64,000 bases of DNA from JASLDZ01 sp038226305 (GTDB lineage Bacteria > Pseudomonadota > Alphaproteobacteria > Caulobacterales > Caulobacteraceae): assembly GCA_038226305.1 (NCBI GenBank), contig JBBRQN010000015.1, forward strand, positions 7,144 through 71,143, written 5' to 3'. This document shows, one piece after another, positions 32,076 through 40,994 of this stretch. The notes below the pieces were generated by a model. The model did not search any database. It was not told where the DNA came from and worked only from the letters and a program-made list of their open reading frames with translations. The first letter of the stretch is position 1; each line of letters starts with the position of its first letter. A program made the position numbers and the translations under genes.

Positions 32076-33311
32076 TCAGCCCGCGCCGTAGGCTTTCTCG
32101 AGTTCAAGGGCGGCGCGTTTGACGGCCTCGGTGCCGCCGCCTTCTTCGGCGTTGCTGACCGCCAGGACCGCCATGCCCCGTTCGGGGGCGATCTCGGCCT
32201 GGGCGCGCCAGAGGCCGTTGGAGCCTTCGGCCGAGAGCACGAGCCCGCCTGCCCAGGCGCGGCTTTGGATCACGCGCCAGCCGCCTGCACTCACATCCCC
32301 GTCCACCCCGCCCCAGGGGCGGCACAGGCGCGCCAGCGTATCGGGCTTCAGCACGCCGCCGCCCTCGGTGAGGAACAGGCGGGAGAAGCGCGCCCAATCG
32401 GTCAGGCTGACGTGGATGCCCTCCGCCGGGCCGAACATCGCAGGCAGGTCGGCAAGGCCCGAGGCGTCCACCGGGTGCAGCTTGCCGTCGACGCCCAGAC
32501 GGTGGCCCGCTGGTGCCGCGGTGCCCAGGGGAGGGCCGAAGCCGGTAGCATCCATCCCCAGCGGCCCGAACAGGCTGGCCTGCGCCACGGCCTCGAAGGG
32601 CTTGCCCGCGATCCGCTCCAACGCCGCGGCCACGACCACGTAGCCCGCGTTGCTGGCCTCGAAGCCCCCTTGCGGCCGGGTGGGCGGCTTGCCGAGGATG
32701 TCGGCGGCGAACTCGCGACGCTGCACCTCCAGCGGCCGTTGATCGGCGTGGGCCCGGCCGATCCGGTCAGGGGTCAGCACGCCGGTGTCGGTGAAGCCCG
32801 CGCGATGGGCCAGCACGTCCTCCAGCCGCACGTCGGCCCAGCCGGGATCGACGGGGACGCCGGGGGACAGCGCCGTCAGCCGGGTGGAGAAGCTCAGCTT
32901 GCCGTCCTCGATCAGCCGGGCACACACCGCCGCCGTGATCGTCTGGCTGCAGCCGCCGAGGTGCCACAGGTCGTCCGTCGTGACGACGCCCGCCCCGTCC
33001 GTCCGCCGCAGGCCGGAGACGGCCAGGAAGTCGAGCCCCTTGGCGTTGACCACCGCCCCGCCAACGGCCGGCGCACCCGTCTGTTTCACGAGGGCGGCGA
33101 GGTCCACCTTCGGCGTGCCGCCCGTGAAGGGAAGCTTTGGGGCGGGAGGAAACCCCATCTTGGGGAAGGCCGGCAGGCCGATGTGCGGCACGCTCGGCAG
33201 CTTCGGAAACTTCGGCAGGGCCAGTTGCGCCCGCGCATAAGTGCCCACGCCCGCAACGGTGAGGGCGAGGCCGCCTGCGAACAGGCGACGGCGGCTGAGG
33301 TCTGGCTTCAT
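32076..33311 (-). CDS. Catalytically degenerate serine-hydrolase (beta-lactamase-fold) protein, Tat-exported
   Basis: A product of 411 residues with a Tat signal (LSRRRLFAGG) and a Pro/Lys-rich linker (residues 32-62). The class C beta-lactamase/DD-peptidase-like domain follows. In place of the catalytic SxxK there is GCSQ (Gly 120 to Gln 123, within LWHLGGCSQTITAAV); in place of YxN there is ASN (Ala 219-Asn 221); and the third motif HxG is AEG (361-363). All three catalytic elements seem lost while the surrounding fold sequence is well kept. Probably a non-enzymatic binding protein. ATG 33323 is an alternative start. Downstream of tlpA on the same strand. Confidence 0.8.
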   Translation of the reverse strand: MKPDLSRRRLFAGGLALTVAGVGTYARAQLALPKFPKLPSVPHIGLPAFPKMGFPPAPKLPFTGGTPKVDLAALVKQTGAPAVGGAVVNAKGLDFLAVSGLRRTDGAGVVTTDDLWHLGGCSQTITAAVCARLIEDGKLSFSTRLTALSPGVPVDPGWADVRLEDVLAHRAGFTDTGVLTPDRIGRAHADQRPLEVQRREFAADILGKPPTRPQGGFEASNAGYVVVAAALERIAGKPFEAVAQASLFGPLGMDATGFGPPLGTAAPAGHRLGVDGKLHPVDASGLADLPAMFGPAEGIHVSLTDWARFSRLFLTEGGGVLKPDTLARLCRPWGGVDGDVSAGGWRVIQSRAWAGGLVLSAEGSNGLWRAQAEIAPERGMAVLAVSNAEEGGGTEAVKRAALELEKAYGAG

Positions 33312-33349
33312 CCTCAGCGCCATCGCCCGCTCAAGCGGCGAGATGAAGG

Positions 33350-34036
33350 CTATTCCGCCGCAAGCTTGGCGAGGATCTTTCGCACGTGTTCGGAATCCCA
33401 GGTCTGGTCCTGGGCCACCATGGTGCGCTGGCGGCCGGTCTTGTCGAACACGAAGGTCGAGGGAAAGCCCTGAACCGGCGGGCTGAACTTGAAGGGGAGC
33501 ACCGAGGTGGCGTCCTGATAGAAATTCAGCGGTGCGTTCTCGGCGATGAAGGCCTTGGCCTTGTCGGTGGCGGCCTCCTTGTCGATGGAGAGCGCCACGA
33601 TCTCGATGGGCTGGCCCTTCACCGCGGTCGCCAAGCGAGCGAGGCTCGGCATCTCCTTGCGGCAGGGTGGGCACCAGGTCGCCCACAGGTTGAAGACCAC
33701 CACCTTGCCCTTGAAGTCCGACAGCTTCACCGCCTTGCCCGAGCCATCCACGAAGGCCGCATCCGGCGCGAACCCACCCACGCCCTTGGGCCCGGGGGGC
33801 GGGAGCAGGGTCGCCGCGGCGACGGCCGCCTCTGTGCCCGGCTCGACCTTGGTCACCGAAGCGCCGGCGGGCCCCGCACCCTCCCGATAGGTCGTACCGG
33901 GGTGGAATACGGAGGTGACGATGAAGTATAGGAACGCCGCGATGCCGAGCCCCATCAGGACGGCGATGCCCAGTCGCAGGGAACGGCTCAGCCTGGGCCG
34001 CTCTGGGGATGGGCCGGAAGGGTTCGAGTTCGTCAT
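33350..34036 (-). CDS. TlpA-like membrane-anchored thiol:disulfide oxidoreductase
   Basis: A 228-residue product with one N-terminal membrane segment (about residues 22-45) and a periplasmic thioredoxin domain with the active site WCPPC (ATWCPPCRKEMPSL). It carries the ordered FKGKVVVFNLWATW start and a cis-Pro loop (VQGFPSTFVFDKTG). TlpA proteins keep periplasmic cysteines reduced, often for cytochrome or copper-site assembly. Its ATG overlaps the divergent argH ATG (34035) by two bases if argH starts there. The degenerate hydrolase gene follows 38 bases downstream. Confidence 0.9.
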   Translation of the reverse strand: MTNSNPSGPSPERPRLSRSLRLGIAVLMGLGIAAFLYFIVTSVFHPGTTYREGAGPAGASVTKVEPGTEAAVAAATLLPPPGPKGVGGFAPDAAFVDGSGKAVKLSDFKGKVVVFNLWATWCPPCRKEMPSLARLATAVKGQPIEIVALSIDKEAATDKAKAFIAENAPLNFYQDATSVLPFKFSPPVQGFPSTFVFDKTGRQRTMVAQDQTWDSEHVRKILAKLAAE

Positions 34037-35456
34037 GGTCGAGGCTGCGTCCGATGATGCGCCGCTCGGGGAAACCGGCGGTCAAAACATGTGGGGCGGC
34101 CGCTTCGCCGAGAAGCCCGCCGCGCTGATGCAGGCCATCAACGTCTCGATCGGGTTCGACAAGCGGCTCTGGCGGGAAGACCTCGCGGGCTCCCGCGCCC
34201 ACGCCGCGATGTTGCACAGGGTCGGCGTGCTCTCAAGCGCCGACCACGACGCCATCCAGGGCGGGCTGAACGCCATCGCCGCCGAGATCGAGGCTGGCAC
34301 CTTCCCGTTCCGCGACGAATACGAAGACATCCACATGAACGTGGAGGCCCGGCTGGCCGAGCTGATCGGCGCCCCCTCCGGCCGGCTGCACACCGCCCGC
34401 TCGCGCAACGACCAGGTGGCGCTGGACTTCCGCATGTGGGTGCGAGGCGAGTGCCAGCGCATGGCGGCCGCCTGCGAAGCCCTGCAGCGCGCGCTGCTTA
34501 CACAGGCGGAGACGCACGCCGAGGTGGTTATGCCCGGCTTCACCCACCTGCAGCCCGCCCAGCCCGTCACCTTCGGTCACCACCTGATGGCCTACGTCGA
34601 GATGTTCGGCCGCGATGCCTCGCGCTTCCGCGACGCCCGGGCGCGCATGAACGAGTGCCCCCTGGGGGCGGCGGCGCTGGCGGGATCGCCCTTCCCCATC
34701 GACCGCTTCGACACCGCCGCGGCGCTCGGCTTCGACCGCCCAACCGCCAACAGCCTCGACTCGGTAAGCGACCGGGACTTTGCGCTCGAGGCGCTCTCGG
34801 CCGCCTCCATCTGCGCCCTGCACCTGTCGCGCATGGCGGAGGAGATCGTGATCTGGTCCACCCCGCAGTTCGGCTTCGTGAAGCTGTCCGACCGCTTCAC
34901 CACCGGCAGCTCGATCATGCCGCAGAAGCGCAACCCCGATGCGGCCGAGCTCGTGCGCGCCAAGACCGGCCGGGTGCTGGCGGGGCTCACCCAGCTCAGC
35001 ATGGTGATGAAGGGCCTGCCGCTGGCCTATTCGAAGGACATGCAGGAGGACAAGGTCCCGACCTTCGAGGCGCTGGACGCGCTCGACATCGGGCTGGCCG
35101 CCATGACCGGCATGATCGCCGACCTCACCCCCAACGCAGAACGCATGGCCGCCGCCGCGGGCGCAGGGTTCTCCACCGCCACCGATCTCGCCGACTGGCT
35201 GGTGCGCACCCTCAACCTGCCCTTCCGCGAGGCGCACCACGTGACCGGCGCGGCGGTGAAGCGGGCCGAGGCCCTGGGCGTGGGCCTGGCCGATCTCCCG
35301 CTTCCTGAGTTGCAGGCGCTACATACGGGCATTACGGAACAGGTGTACGAATGCCTCACCGTGCAGGCGTCCATCGCCAGCCGCACCAGTTATGGTGGAA
35401 CCGCGCCCTCTCAGGTGCGTAGGCAGATAGAACTCTGGAAGGAACGCCTCGCATGA
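34035..35456 (+). CDS. argH: Argininosuccinate lyase
   Basis: Splits argininosuccinate to arginine and fumarate, the last step of arginine synthesis. The product (473 residues from ATG 34035; 455 from ATG 34089) has MWGGRFAEKP, HTARSRNDQVALDFRMW, TPQFGFVKLSD and the superfamily signature GSSIMPQKRNPD containing the mobile catalytic Ser loop. Neither start has a good ribosome site; 34035 would overlap the tlpA start on the other strand, and 34089 starts directly at the conserved MWGGRF. Followed by lptM (ATGA overlap) and lysA. Confidence 0.95.
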   Translation: MVEAASDDAPLGETGGQNMWGGRFAEKPAALMQAINVSIGFDKRLWREDLAGSRAHAAMLHRVGVLSSADHDAIQGGLNAIAAEIEAGTFPFRDEYEDIHMNVEARLAELIGAPSGRLHTARSRNDQVALDFRMWVRGECQRMAAACEALQRALLTQAETHAEVVMPGFTHLQPAQPVTFGHHLMAYVEMFGRDASRFRDARARMNECPLGAAALAGSPFPIDRFDTAAALGFDRPTANSLDSVSDRDFALEALSAASICALHLSRMAEEIVIWSTPQFGFVKLSDRFTTGSSIMPQKRNPDAAELVRAKTGRVLAGLTQLSMVMKGLPLAYSKDMQEDKVPTFEALDALDIGLAAMTGMIADLTPNAERMAAAAGAGFSTATDLADWLVRTLNLPFREAHHVTGAAVKRAEALGVGLADLPLPELQALHTGITEQVYECLTVQASIASRTSYGGTAPSQVRRQIELWKERLA

Positions 35457-35821
35457 GCGCCGCCACCCCCGTCAAGATCGGCCTGTTGGCCACCGCCCTC
35501 CTCGGTGCCGCTTCGCTCGCCGCCTGCGGCACGCAGGGACGGCTGGAGCGCCCCGCCCCGCTCTACGGCGCCTCGGCCGCGCGCGAATACCAGGCGGACG
35601 TGGCGGCCGGCCGCCGCTCCGGCGATCCGGCGGTGGATGCCTCGGCCTCCAAGCGCATGCCGGGTGCCAAGGACGCGGCCTCCACCGACGTGGACAACAC
35701 GCCCAAGACCACCCGCGACGTGCGCGACCCGGCGCAGGATCTCACGCCCCTGAGCAGCCGCCCGGTGGACGGCCCGTCGAACCCCCTGGGCTCGCCGGTT
35801 TCTCTGCGCCCGCCCGGCTGA
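35453..35821 (+). CDS. lptM: Small lipoprotein, LptM (YifL)-like
   Basis: A 122-residue product with a lipoprotein signal (LLATALLGAASLAAC, Cys 25) followed by GTQGRLERP, the short conserved motif of YifL/LptM, then a disordered Pro/Ala/Ser-rich tail. LptM helps the LPS translocon LptDE mature in enterobacteria. The tail is longer than in E. coli. Position between argH and lysA is typical for alphaproteobacteria. Overlaps argH by four bases (ATGA). Confidence 0.82.
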   Translation: MSAATPVKIGLLATALLGAASLAACGTQGRLERPAPLYGASAAREYQADVAAGRRSGDPAVDASASKRMPGAKDAASTDVDNTPKTTRDVRDPAQDLTPLSSRPVDGPSNPLGSPVSLRPPG

Positions 35822-35834
35822 TCCGAGCCCGACG

Positions 35835-37118
35835 CTGGACCACTTCAACTACGAGGCGGTCGGAGATGGCCCCCGCTCGCTTGCGTGCGAGGGCGTAGAC
35901 CTGTCGTCGGTGGCGGATGCGGTGGGCACGCCCGTCTACGTCTACTCGTCCGCGACACTCCTGCAGCATCTGGACGTGTTCCGCAGCGCCTTCGCCCCCC
36001 GCCGGCCGCTGATCGCCTATGCGGTGAAGGCCAACGGCAACCTCTCGGTGCTGCGCACCCTGGCGAAGGCCGGGGCCGGGGCCGACACGGTTTCGGAGGG
36101 CGAGATCCGACGCGCGCTGGCCGCAGGCGTGCCGCCGGAGCGCATCGTCTTCTCCGGCGTGGGCAAGACCCGCGAGGAGCTAGCCTTCGCGATCAACACC
36201 GGCGTCTCCGAGATCAACGTGGAGAGCGAGCCCGAGCTGGACGTTCTGGCGGAGGTGGCGACGAGCCTCGGCGCCTGCCCCAGGATCGCCTTCCGCGTGA
36301 ACCCCGACGTGGGGGCGGGTGGCCACGCCAAGATCACCACCGGCCAGGGCGACTCCAAGTTCGGCGTGTCGCTCTCCGAAGCCGAGCGGCTCTACGCCAA
36401 GGCCTCCGCCCTGCCCTGCGTGGAGCCTGTGGGCGTGGCCTGCCACATCGGCAGCCAGATCACCTCTCTGGAGCCCCTTGAGGCCGCCGTGCGGGTGATG
36501 CGCGCGCTGGTGGAGCGGCTGCGGGCGCAGGGCCTCAGCGTGAAGCGCCTCGACCTCGGCGGCGGGCTCGGCGTGCCCTATTTCGACGGAACGCGGGAGC
36601 CGCCCGAGCCCCGGGCGCTGGGCGAAATGGTGGTGCGGGTGCTGGAGGGGCTCGACATCGAGCTGGCCTTCGAGCCCGGCCGCGTGATCGCCGCCAACGC
36701 CGGGGTGCTGGTCTCCACGGTGCTGCATGTCCACGAGCGGCCGGAGGGTCGGCGGTTCCTGGTGCTGGACGCGGGCATGAACGACCTGATCCGCCCCGCC
36801 ATGTACGACGCCTTCCACGCCATCGCCCCGGTGAGCGAACCCGCCGTCGACGCGGAGCGGGTGGACTACGACGTGGTGGGCCCCGTGTGCGAGACTGGCG
36901 ACACCTTCGCCCGTGACCGGCAGTTGGCCGTGCTGAAGGCGGGCGACCGGGTGGCCTTCCTCACCGCCGGTGCCTACGGCGCGGCCATGTCGAGCGAGTA
37001 CAATTCGCGGCCGCTGATCCCCGAAGTGCTGGTGAACGGCGACCGCTTCGCCGTGGTGCGCCCCCGCCCCAGCTACGAAGACATGCTGGCTCGCGAGCCC
37101 TTGGCCGACTGGCTCTGA
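35835..37118 (+). CDS. lysA: Diaminopimelate decarboxylase, apparent CTG start
   Basis: PLP enzyme that decarboxylates meso-diaminopimelate to lysine. The product has the PLP-lysine motif AYAVKANGNLSVLR, HIGSQI, LDLGGGLGVPY, EPGRVIAANAG and the substrate Cys segment GPVCETGDTFA. The first standard start (GTG 35910) would remove the conserved N-terminal strand (DHFNYEAVGDG...ACEGVDLSSVA). Reading upstream in frame, that strand begins at CTG 35835, 13 bases after the lptM stop; no ATG, GTG or TTG lies between. From CTG the product is 427 residues, the usual family size. Confidence 0.92.
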   Translation: MDHFNYEAVGDGPRSLACEGVDLSSVADAVGTPVYVYSSATLLQHLDVFRSAFAPRRPLIAYAVKANGNLSVLRTLAKAGAGADTVSEGEIRRALAAGVPPERIVFSGVGKTREELAFAINTGVSEINVESEPELDVLAEVATSLGACPRIAFRVNPDVGAGGHAKITTGQGDSKFGVSLSEAERLYAKASALPCVEPVGVACHIGSQITSLEPLEAAVRVMRALVERLRAQGLSVKRLDLGGGLGVPYFDGTREPPEPRALGEMVVRVLEGLDIELAFEPGRVIAANAGVLVSTVLHVHERPEGRRFLVLDAGMNDLIRPAMYDAFHAIAPVSEPAVDAERVDYDVVGPVCETGDTFARDRQLAVLKAGDRVAFLTAGAYGAAMSSEYNSRPLIPEVLVNGDRFAVVRPRPSYEDMLAREPLADWL

Positions 37119-37747
37119 CACCCGCCGCCACCAAGATCGAAGCCTTCATCCTGGCCAACCTGCCGCTCGCTTCCGTGCCCGGCCGCCCGGACATCCACCT
37201 GCACCTCGCCCACCCTGGCAGCGGCCTGCATCGGCTGGGCGACGGCGGACTCGACACGCCCTACTGGGCCTATGTGTGGGGCGGAGGGCTGGCGCTGGCC
37301 GCGCACCTCCCCGCCTCGCCGCAGACCGTCGCCGGGCGGCGTGTGCTCGATCTCGGCGCGGGCTCCGGCCTCGTGGGGATAGCGGCGGTGAAAGCCGGGG
37401 CGGCGCAGGTGCTCGCTTCGGAAACCGATCCGCACGGCCGCATCGCCCTGCCCCTGAACGCCCTGGCCAACGGCGTGCGGATCACGCTCCTTCAGGGCGA
37501 CCTTCTCGATGGCGAGCCGCCTGAGGTCGACCTGATCCTCGTGGGCGACCTGTTCTATGCGCCGGACCTCGCGGCGCGGGTCACGGCCTTCCTTGACCGG
37601 GCTCTGACGCAGGGCATCGAGGTGCTGGTGGGAGACCCCGGCCGCACCGACCTTCCGCGCCCGCGACTACTGACTTTGGCGGAATACCCCGTGACCGACT
37701 TCGGCGGATCGCCTGCGACGGGCATCGTGGCCCGGCTGACACGCTAG
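37115..37747 (+). CDS. Protein lysine methyltransferase, ETF-beta KMT-like, apparent CTG start
   Basis: A product of about 210 residues with SAM motif I VLDLGAGSGLVGIAA (residues 77-91), an acidic ASETDPHGR loop and the DLFY motif (145-148, within VGDLFYAPDLAARVTAF). The last closely resembles METTL20/ETF-beta lysine methyltransferases, including their bacterial forms. The conserved part begins near AFILANLPLASVPG, upstream of the first standard start (GTG 37175). In frame, CTG 37115 overlaps the lysA stop as CTGA, in the style of the ATGA/GTGA overlaps common here. The likely target, EtfB, is encoded 3.6 kb downstream. Confidence 0.7.
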   Translation: MTPAATKIEAFILANLPLASVPGRPDIHLHLAHPGSGLHRLGDGGLDTPYWAYVWGGGLALAAHLPASPQTVAGRRVLDLGAGSGLVGIAAVKAGAAQVLASETDPHGRIALPLNALANGVRITLLQGDLLDGEPPEVDLILVGDLFYAPDLAARVTAFLDRALTQGIEVLVGDPGRTDLPRPRLLTLAEYPVTDFGGSPATGIVARLTR

Positions 37748-37871
37748 CGACCACCCAACCACGCAGCGCTGGCAGGGCCCGAAATAAGGCGTTTCGGCCA
37801 TATTGTCGCAACCGGCACGCTACGAATTTAGTGTCGAGTTTGTGACAGTTATCCCCCCGTCGGAGTGTGTA

Positions 37872-40800
37872 ATGTCGTTCTCCAAGAGGCTTTTGCTCGT
37901 CACAAGTATGATGACGAGTTTCGCATCGATTGCAGCGGCCCAGACCGCGGCACAGCCCACGCCCGCTCCCCCTCCCGCTCCGGTGAATGACGTGGAGGGG
38001 GTCGTCGTCACGGGGTCGCGGATTTCCCGGCCCAACCTCGACCAGCCGACGCCGGTGGCCACCCTGTCGTCGCAGACGATCCAGAACGCGGGCACGGGCA
38101 ACCTGGGCGACATCATCGCCCTTCTTCCCGAAGTTGGCTTCACCGGGACGGTGCGATCCAACTCGAACAATTTCGGCAACGGTGCCGGGTTGAACCTCAT
38201 CAACCTGCGCGACCTGGGCCTCAGCCGCACCCTTGTCCTGGTGGATGGCCAGCGGCACGTGGCCGGCGACATCAGCACCAACGCGGTGGACGTGAACTCC
38301 ATCCCCACCGCCCTCGTGGACCGCGTGGAAGTGGTCACGGGCGGTGCCTCGGCGATCTATGGATCAGACGCCGTGACGGGCGTGGTCAACATCATTCTCA
38401 AGAAGAACTTCGAAGGCGTCGAAGCGCAGGCCACCATTGGCGGCTACGACAACGGCTTCGGTTCGAACTACAATGTCTACGGAACCGTTGGGCACAACTT
38501 CCTGCTCGGCGACCACAAGCTCAACGTCACGGCTACCGCGTTCTGGACCAAGCAGGCTGGCATCAACGCCAGCGACGTGCCGACGGCACACAACTACGGC
38601 ACCATCGCCAATCCGAACGATCTGAAGCCAGGCGCGTTCGACCCGACCTACTACACAAGCGGTGCGCCGATCACGAACGACGGCATCCCCGATCGCCTCT
38701 ATCGGCAGAACATCGGGTCCGATGTCGTGAGCCGTGGTGGCTCCCTGATCGACTACGTCTCCTTGGCGACAACGGGCGTGCTCAAGCCGGTCCTGCAATT
38801 CAACGCAGCGGGACAGCCGATCACACCTGTGACCCGGACGGGCTACAACAGCTCGGCCTTTGCCCAACTCCCCGCCAACTGCGGCGTCGCCTGCTACTTC
38901 ACCGAAGACTACGAACAGCTGCAGACACCACTCACCACCAAAGGTGCCGACTTTACCGCCCACTACGAGCAGAACCCGCATCTGCGGTTCTCGTTCGACG
39001 CGAAATACGCACAGTCCGACGCGGTGAACACAGTGCAGCCGTCGTATTCCTTCGGCGACTACCAGTTGCAAGACGACAATGCCTTTATCACGCCCGCGAT
39101 CGTGGCGGGTCTCGCCGCCAACCGCGCCGCAGCCGCGGCTTTGGTGGGGGCCGATAATGCCTCGGCGCTCAACCCCCTGATCGGCAAGTTCATCAACTCG
39201 GGCCGCACGGAAGACGTGAAGCGCCAGACTTTCCGCCTGGTGGCGGGGGTCAGTGGCGACTTCGACGTGAAGATCGCGCGGGTCGACTGGTCCGGTGGTC
39301 TGAACTATGGCGAGACCGACACCCGGTTCGACAACAAGAGCCAGGTCATCACCCAGAATCTGGCAGCCGCGCTGGATTCAGTCATCGACCCTGCAACGGG
39401 CCAAGCCGCCTGCCGCATCAACGTGCCTTCCGCAGCTGCCGCAGGACTCCCCTACGGCGAGACACCGATCAATGCCGCAGCCTGCGTTCCCTACAATCCG
39501 TTCGGCACCAACACCAATGCAGCCGCCCAGAACTACATCTCAGGCAACTTCGTCGCGCGCGACAAGCTCACCCAACAGGTAGCGACGATCGGCGGAAGCA
39601 CGGATACCCACCGTTTCTTCAACCTGCAGGGCGGCCCACTGGCCTTTGCCGCCGGGGGTGAATACCGGATGGAGCGGACGCGGGAGACCAACGATCCGTT
39701 CGTAATCGCAGGCAATACCGAAAGCCTCGCGTCGAATTCGGCAGGCGGCTTCAACGTCTACGAGGGTTATATCGAAGCCGAAGCGCCGATATTCAAGCAT
39801 TACAAGCCGGGGCTGGAAGAGCTGACGATAAACGCAGCCTATCGGGGATCTTACTATAGCACCGTTGGCCACACTGACGCCTACAAGTTCGGACTGGTCT
39901 ATGCTCCGGTGCGCGATATCAAATTCCGGACGACATATTCGCGAGCCGTGCGCGCTCCGAACATAACAGAGGCCTTCCTGCCACCCAGCGGCGGCTTCTT
40001 TAACGTAAGCGATCCTTGCGATGCGACCAACGTGGGCGCCAACATCAACTATGCGAAGAACTGCGCCGCCTCTGGGCTTCCGGCAAACTTCACGTCCAGT
40101 ACGAACGCCTCGATCACCGGTCTGACATCAGGTAATTCTAGTCTCGATCCCGAAAAGTCAATCAGCTACACGGGTGGCTTCATAATCCAGCCTCACTGGG
40201 TACCACGCCTGCAAATTACGCTCGATTACTATGCGATTAAGATCAAGAACGCGATCACCAACGTTTCTGCGCAAGATATCATTAATAATTGCTACAGCGG
40301 GGCCTCACTTGACCCTCAATATTGTAGCTTGTTCACCCGTGGTTCAGACCAGAATATCAATTTCGTACAGACGACCTACGTCAACGCCTCCAAGCTCGAA
40401 ACCGACGGCATCGACCTCACGGCCAGTTACTCGGTCGGCGTGGGCGGTCTGACCAGCCGCTGGTCCTACACCAAGGCGCTGGACGGCCGCCTGGCTGTGG
40501 ACCTCACCGCCAACTACCTGATCCACCTCCGTAACTTCCCGTTCCAGAGCATCCCGGGCCAGGTCCACATCCTGGAAGGCACCGAGGTCGATCCCAAGCT
40601 GAAGGCGCTGCTGGCGTTCACCTATTCGCAGGGCGGCGTTCAGGTGTCGTGGCAGACGCGGTACCTTGGCCGCACTACCAACTTCAGCCGCGACGCCACC
40701 GCGTCGGATCACTCCGAGTCGACCGACATCCCCTTCAACAAGGCGGAGTTCGTGCACAACCTTGTGGTTCGCTACGACCTGCCGCAGCGTTGGCTGCGGG

Positions 40801-40931
40801 GTGGCCAGCTGTTCGCGGGCGTCAACAACATCACCGGCGAGCAGCCCCCGGGCTACCTTCTCGGCACACTGAACGACGTGGGCTACGATCTTGGTCGCTA
40901 CATTTTCGGCGGGCTCAAGATCCGACTCTGA
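37872..40931 (+). CDS. TonB-dependent outer-membrane receptor
   Basis: A 1019-residue product. The ATG at 37872 has GGAG six bases ahead and gives a signal peptide (LLLVTSMMTSFASIAAAQ). Then come a Pro/Ala spacer, the TonB-box-like VEGVVVTGSRI, a plug domain (LNLINLRDLGLSRTLVLVDGQRHV, VDRVEVVTGGASAIYGSDAVTGVVNIILKK) and a 22-strand-type barrel ending in FGGLKIRL with a C-terminal aromatic/Leu terminus. The substrate is unknown; the family handles siderophores, carbohydrates and others in Caulobacterales. The stretch about 39.75-40.4 kb is visibly less GC-rich than its flanks. No regulator or inner-membrane partner gene is adjacent. Confidence 0.92.
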   Translation: MSFSKRLLLVTSMMTSFASIAAAQTAAQPTPAPPPAPVNDVEGVVVTGSRISRPNLDQPTPVATLSSQTIQNAGTGNLGDIIALLPEVGFTGTVRSNSNNFGNGAGLNLINLRDLGLSRTLVLVDGQRHVAGDISTNAVDVNSIPTALVDRVEVVTGGASAIYGSDAVTGVVNIILKKNFEGVEAQATIGGYDNGFGSNYNVYGTVGHNFLLGDHKLNVTATAFWTKQAGINASDVPTAHNYGTIANPNDLKPGAFDPTYYTSGAPITNDGIPDRLYRQNIGSDVVSRGGSLIDYVSLATTGVLKPVLQFNAAGQPITPVTRTGYNSSAFAQLPANCGVACYFTEDYEQLQTPLTTKGADFTAHYEQNPHLRFSFDAKYAQSDAVNTVQPSYSFGDYQLQDDNAFITPAIVAGLAANRAAAAALVGADNASALNPLIGKFINSGRTEDVKRQTFRLVAGVSGDFDVKIARVDWSGGLNYGETDTRFDNKSQVITQNLAAALDSVIDPATGQAACRINVPSAAAAGLPYGETPINAAACVPYNPFGTNTNAAAQNYISGNFVARDKLTQQVATIGGSTDTHRFFNLQGGPLAFAAGGEYRMERTRETNDPFVIAGNTESLASNSAGGFNVYEGYIEAEAPIFKHYKPGLEELTINAAYRGSYYSTVGHTDAYKFGLVYAPVRDIKFRTTYSRAVRAPNITEAFLPPSGGFFNVSDPCDATNVGANINYAKNCAASGLPANFTSSTNASITGLTSGNSSLDPEKSISYTGGFIIQPHWVPRLQITLDYYAIKIKNAITNVSAQDIINNCYSGASLDPQYCSLFTRGSDQNINFVQTTYVNASKLETDGIDLTASYSVGVGGLTSRWSYTKALDGRLAVDLTANYLIHLRNFPFQSIPGQVHILEGTEVDPKLKALLAFTYSQGGVQVSWQTRYLGRTTNFSRDATASDHSESTDIPFNKAEFVHNLVVRYDLPQRWLRGGQLFAGVNNITGEQPPGYLLGTLNDVGYDLGRYIFGGLKIRL

Positions 40932-40936
40932 ACACA

Positions 40937-40972
40937 GCGAGGGAGGTGATCCTCAAAGATCGCCTCCCTCGC
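40937..40972 (+). terminator. Long hairpin after the TonB receptor gene
   Basis: GCGAGGGAGGTGATC (40937-40951) and GATCGCCTCCCTCGC (40958-40972) pair over 15 positions with a single T/G, around a CTCAAA loop. It starts 5 bases after the receptor stop. No T tract follows, but stem stability makes termination or mRNA 3'-end protection likely. It also faces the end of the convergent small gene. Confidence 0.75.
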
Positions 40973-40994
40973 AGCCACTTAGAAAGTTAGGGTC

